A stretch of DNA of 64,000 nucleotides. Origin: Paenibacillus agilis. Its GTDB lineage: Bacteria > Bacillota > Bacilli > Paenibacillales > Paenibacillaceae. The notes under the pieces are model-generated. The model did not search any database and had not been told where the DNA came from. It was given only the letters and a program-made list of their open reading frames with translations. The stretch is from NCBI RefSeq assembly GCF_007786455.1, contig NZ_VNJK01000004.1, positions 124,001 to 188,000 of the forward strand. Direction: 5' to 3'. This document shows, piece by piece, positions 61,581 through 64,000 of this stretch (positions are counted from its first letter, which is position 1; the number at the start of each line of letters is the position of its first letter). The position numbers and the translations under genes were made by a program.

Positions 61581-62708
61581 ATGCAGCAAGTTAGACAGAA
61601 AGAACGTGCAAAAGGACGACGGGACGGCTTCTCCTCAGGATATAAGCATGGTTATCGCCTTGGTACGGCTGAAGCGGTAGTGTCACAAATTCCTATGATG
61701 CCGACGAATCCGTCGCCGATGCGAATTCTTTATATTCCACAAGGATTTGAAGCGATTGACCACGGATGCAGCGTTGCTTTGAGCAAAATGAGCAGTGCAT
61801 ATGCGGAGGCACATCCTTCTCGACTTGTAGAAGAAGCGCAGCGTTTTAAGCCAGATCTCATTGTCGTACTGAATGCCCTGCATGTTTTTCCTCAAGAACA
61901 TCCCGAACATATCATATGGGCGAAGCAGCAAGGTATCAGGACTGCCATATGGTTTGTAGATGATCCTTACTTCACTCAAGATACAGCAGTACTAGCTCCG
62001 TATTATGACTTCGTGTTCACTCATGAACAGCAATGTATTCCCTTCTACAAACAGCTGGGTTGCCGGCATGTTTATCATCTTCCTCTCGCAGCAGCAACAG
62101 AGCGTTTCCGCCCTATTCGGTCAGATTATCGTTATTGCCATGACATCTGCTTTATTGGCAACGGATTCTGGAATCGAGTAGCGTTTTTCGACAGTTATGC
62201 GGAGCAGCTTATGAAATACGATATTTGTATTGCAGGCGGCTATTGGGATCGAATGGTGACGCATGCTCGTTGGGGAGATCGACTTCGTTCAGGGTGGGTT
62301 CCTTTAGATGAAAGTGTTTATTATTACAATTCATCCAAAATTATACTAAATATTCATCGACCACATGAACAAGGGGCTGACAATCGAAATACATTTGACC
62401 TGCCTGCACAGTCGATTAATCCCCGTACCTATGAAATTGCTGCGTGTGGTGCGTTCCAGCTTACCGATGTCCGGAGCGACCTTACCCAAATGTATACGCC
62501 AGGCTGGGATATTGAGACCTTCCAGACAGGCGAAGAACTCATGCAAAAAATTGAATATTACTTAGTCCATGAAGAAGAGAGGATGCGTATCGCTATGCGT
62601 TCTCTCCAGACCACATTTATGCGCCATACGTTCGAGCATCGAGTGCGTCACATGCTGGATGTCATAGAAAGGAGCTATTCGGTATCAGGAGTAGCATTAT
62701 TAAACTGA
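61581..62708 (+). CDS. CgeB-like glycosyltransferase (a)
   Basis: CgeB-type protein of 375 residues; CgeB is a spore-maturation glycosyltransferase-like protein in B. subtilis controlled by sigma-K. The N-terminus holds an aromatic-glycine ladder, GRRDGFSSGYKHGYRLG. The DUF3880-like N-terminal lobe (MRILYIPQGFEAIDHG, PDLIVVLNALHV, TAIWFVDDPYFT) is followed by the GT-B C-terminal lobe with ICFIGNGFWNRV, YYYNSSKIILNIHRPHEQG, SINPRTYEIAACGAFQLTD and the C-terminal helix. The start ATG is preceded by AGGTGAT. It is a tandem pair with the next gene. Donor and acceptor are not known. Confidence 0.85.
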   Translation: MQQVRQKERAKGRRDGFSSGYKHGYRLGTAEAVVSQIPMMPTNPSPMRILYIPQGFEAIDHGCSVALSKMSSAYAEAHPSRLVEEAQRFKPDLIVVLNALHVFPQEHPEHIIWAKQQGIRTAIWFVDDPYFTQDTAVLAPYYDFVFTHEQQCIPFYKQLGCRHVYHLPLAAATERFRPIRSDYRYCHDICFIGNGFWNRVAFFDSYAEQLMKYDICIAGGYWDRMVTHARWGDRLRSGWVPLDESVYYYNSSKIILNIHRPHEQGADNRNTFDLPAQSINPRTYEIAACGAFQLTDVRSDLTQMYTPGWDIETFQTGEELMQKIEYYLVHEEERMRIAMRSLQTTFMRHTFEHRVRHMLDVIERSYSVSGVALLN

Positions 62709-62735
62709 CAAAGCATGCAGTGAAGGAGGTATAGA

Positions 62736-63896
62736 ATGACTGGTGCAACAGAGAAAAAAGGCATAGTCAAGCAATCCCGGCCATCATTGCTGCATCAGGT
62801 GCGGTCAGCTAGCCATAAAGGAGCGCGTGAAGGTCACGAACGAGGATACGGAGAAGGTTATTTTCGTGGAAGAGCGCAAGCACTTGTGCATGCACTTACC
62901 GAGCATGCTCCTCAGCGCCAATTACGTATTATTTACGTATCATCAGGCAAAGGTTTCCCTTATTCGCCGCTTGATGAAGCTGTCGTATCGACGCTGCAAT
63001 CGATGGCAATAGACGTTCAGGTAGCGGGACCCAAAGATTCTATAGCAGTATTTGCTGTAGAATATCGCGCAGACCTGGTTCTCGTTCTAGATGGAATGGA
63101 TTTTCCAGCTGAGCAGCTTATAGAGCTGAAGGCTCTTGCCATACGTACGGCTCTATGGATTACGGATGATCCCTATTATACAGATCGGATGGCAGCAGTT
63201 GCTCCCTATTATGATTATATTTTTACTTTAGAATCCACTGCGATAGAATACTATCAGTCTTTAGGATGTAGACAAGTGCATCATTTGCCTTTTGCTGCTT
63301 TTCCTGAGCATTTTACGCCGAGGGCATCTCCAGCCCCATTTCAGAACGATATTTCTTTTATTGGTTCTGCCTATTGGAACCGTGTTCGCTTCTTTGAACC
63401 GATTATGGATCGCCTCATGAAGCACAAAGCCCATTTTTCAGGATTATGGTGGGATCGGCTGCCCCAATATAAAAAATATAAGTCATCGATTAAGCTTGAT
63501 TTGTGGATGGGGCCAAAAGAAACAGCGGAATTTTATAATAGTAGTAAAATTGTAATAAATATGCATAGAACACATGATGATACGACAGTAAACCAAAATT
63601 CCAATCAAATTTTAGCAACTTCTCCTAATCCTCGCACATTTGAAATTAACGGCTGTGGAACGCTGCAGCTGACAGATATTCGAAGTGATTTAGCTCAATT
63701 TTATGTGCCTGGGGTAGAGCTTGTTACGTATGAAAGCCCTGCCGACTTGTTGGAGAAAGCGGTCTACTATTTGACGCATGAAGAGGAACGTAGAGAGATT
63801 GCATTGCGCGGATTAGCACGTACGTTGAAAGATCATAGCTATGCGAAACGTATTCAGCAGCTATTGAGCATTATATTTGATCGTCAAGCGGAGTGA
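62736..63896 (+). CDS. CgeB-like glycosyltransferase (b)
   Basis: Tandem paralogue of the preceding gene, 386 residues. Its N-terminus carries the ladder KGAREGHERGYGEGYFRGRA, then the lobe segments RIIYVSSGKGFPYSP, ALWITDDPYYTDRM and DISFIGSAYWNRVRFFE, and the catalytic-lobe motif NPRTFEINGCGTLQLTD. GAAGGAGG precedes the ATG. Both copies keep the Asp-Asp-Pro-Tyr motif and the Glu of the E-x-x-x-G loop expected for an active glycosyltransferase. The two copies differ in their N-terminal ends and in a middle loop. Confidence 0.86.
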   Translation: MTGATEKKGIVKQSRPSLLHQVRSASHKGAREGHERGYGEGYFRGRAQALVHALTEHAPQRQLRIIYVSSGKGFPYSPLDEAVVSTLQSMAIDVQVAGPKDSIAVFAVEYRADLVLVLDGMDFPAEQLIELKALAIRTALWITDDPYYTDRMAAVAPYYDYIFTLESTAIEYYQSLGCRQVHHLPFAAFPEHFTPRASPAPFQNDISFIGSAYWNRVRFFEPIMDRLMKHKAHFSGLWWDRLPQYKKYKSSIKLDLWMGPKETAEFYNSSKIVINMHRTHDDTTVNQNSNQILATSPNPRTFEINGCGTLQLTDIRSDLAQFYVPGVELVTYESPADLLEKAVYYLTHEEERREIALRGLARTLKDHSYAKRIQQLLSIIFDRQAE

Positions 63897-63910
63897 GGAG
63901 AATTTACCTT

Positions 63911-64000
63911 ATGGAGCTTGTTTTTTGCCCTCGGCCTAGAACAATTAGGTGGGGGTATTTTTGCTGCCTATTCGATAAGCAGACTCTTATTGTAGGGTAT
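63911..64000 (+). CDS. Start of a further gene in the locus (3' end outside window)
   Basis: An ATG at 63911 opens a frame of 30 codons to the window edge (begins MELVFCPRPRTIRWGYF). GAGGAG overlapping the preceding gene's stop lies ten bases upstream, so it is likely a real gene in the same operon. Too short for family assignment. Confidence 0.5.
   Translation, partial: MELVFCPRPRTIRWGYFCCLFDKQTLIVGY

Overview
The window looks like chromosomal DNA of an endospore-forming Firmicute, most likely Paenibacillus or a close relative. The evidence is strong AGGAGG-type ribosome binding sites, frequent TTG and GTG starts, hairpin-plus-T terminators, a YheC/YheD ATP-grasp spore-coat-type protein, CgeB-like proteins, an EcsAB-like transporter, GpsB and PhoP/PhoR-like signalling genes. 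I saw no phage, transposase, CRISPR, rRNA or tRNA genes. Genus assignment is inference; gene order and family membership come from the sequence.

Bases 1-24200 are mostly housekeeping and accessory metabolism: two metallophosphoesterases, a CzcD-type metal exporter, a PHP-family phosphatase, a LysR regulator, a UMF1-type transporter, a GNAT acetyltransferase, a P-type Ca2+ ATPase, a Ppx/GppA phosphatase, a zinc-dependent phospholipase C family protein, a GH125 alpha-mannosidase, a CheX-like protein, a short-chain dehydrogenase, a YceI protein, an OmpR-type two-component system, a DEAD-box helicase and a large secreted M9 collagenase. Bidirectional terminators separate most convergent pairs.

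Bases 24595-34681 hold six tandem paralogous lipoproteins of the sugar-type solute-binding family. Most have their own terminator and no permease lies beside them. An EcsAB-like ABC transporter, a small SnoaL-like protein with an aminotransferase, an AraC regulator, GpsB and phosphatidylserine decarboxylase follow.

Bases 41300-64000 are the most unusual part: a locus that I read as a spore-surface fibre and glycosylation system. Its centre is one 9.7 kb gene encoding about 3,227 residues, roughly 280 of whose units are a decapeptide of the form [AS]-[IV]-x-[ST]-x-[HK]-[IL]-x-x-x, between a charged N-terminus and a globular tail-fibre-like C-terminus. Around it are a YheCD protein, a GT4 glycosyltransferase, four GT2 glycosyltransferases, an RmlA/SpsI-like nucleotidyltransferase, a GT-D-fold enzyme, two CgeB-like glycosyltransferases, three small helical proteins and a small basic protein. 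Several unrelated enzymes carry a strongly basic N-terminal tail and/or a Tyr/Phe-x-x-Gly ladder, which suggests a shared targeting or assembly tag. Three promoters matching the mother-cell sigma-K consensus sit before the YheCD gene, the giant gene and the glycosyltransferase operon. The working model is that the mother cell makes a giant repetitive fibre late in sporulation, and that the clustered enzymes glycosylate it or the spore surface on which it assembles.
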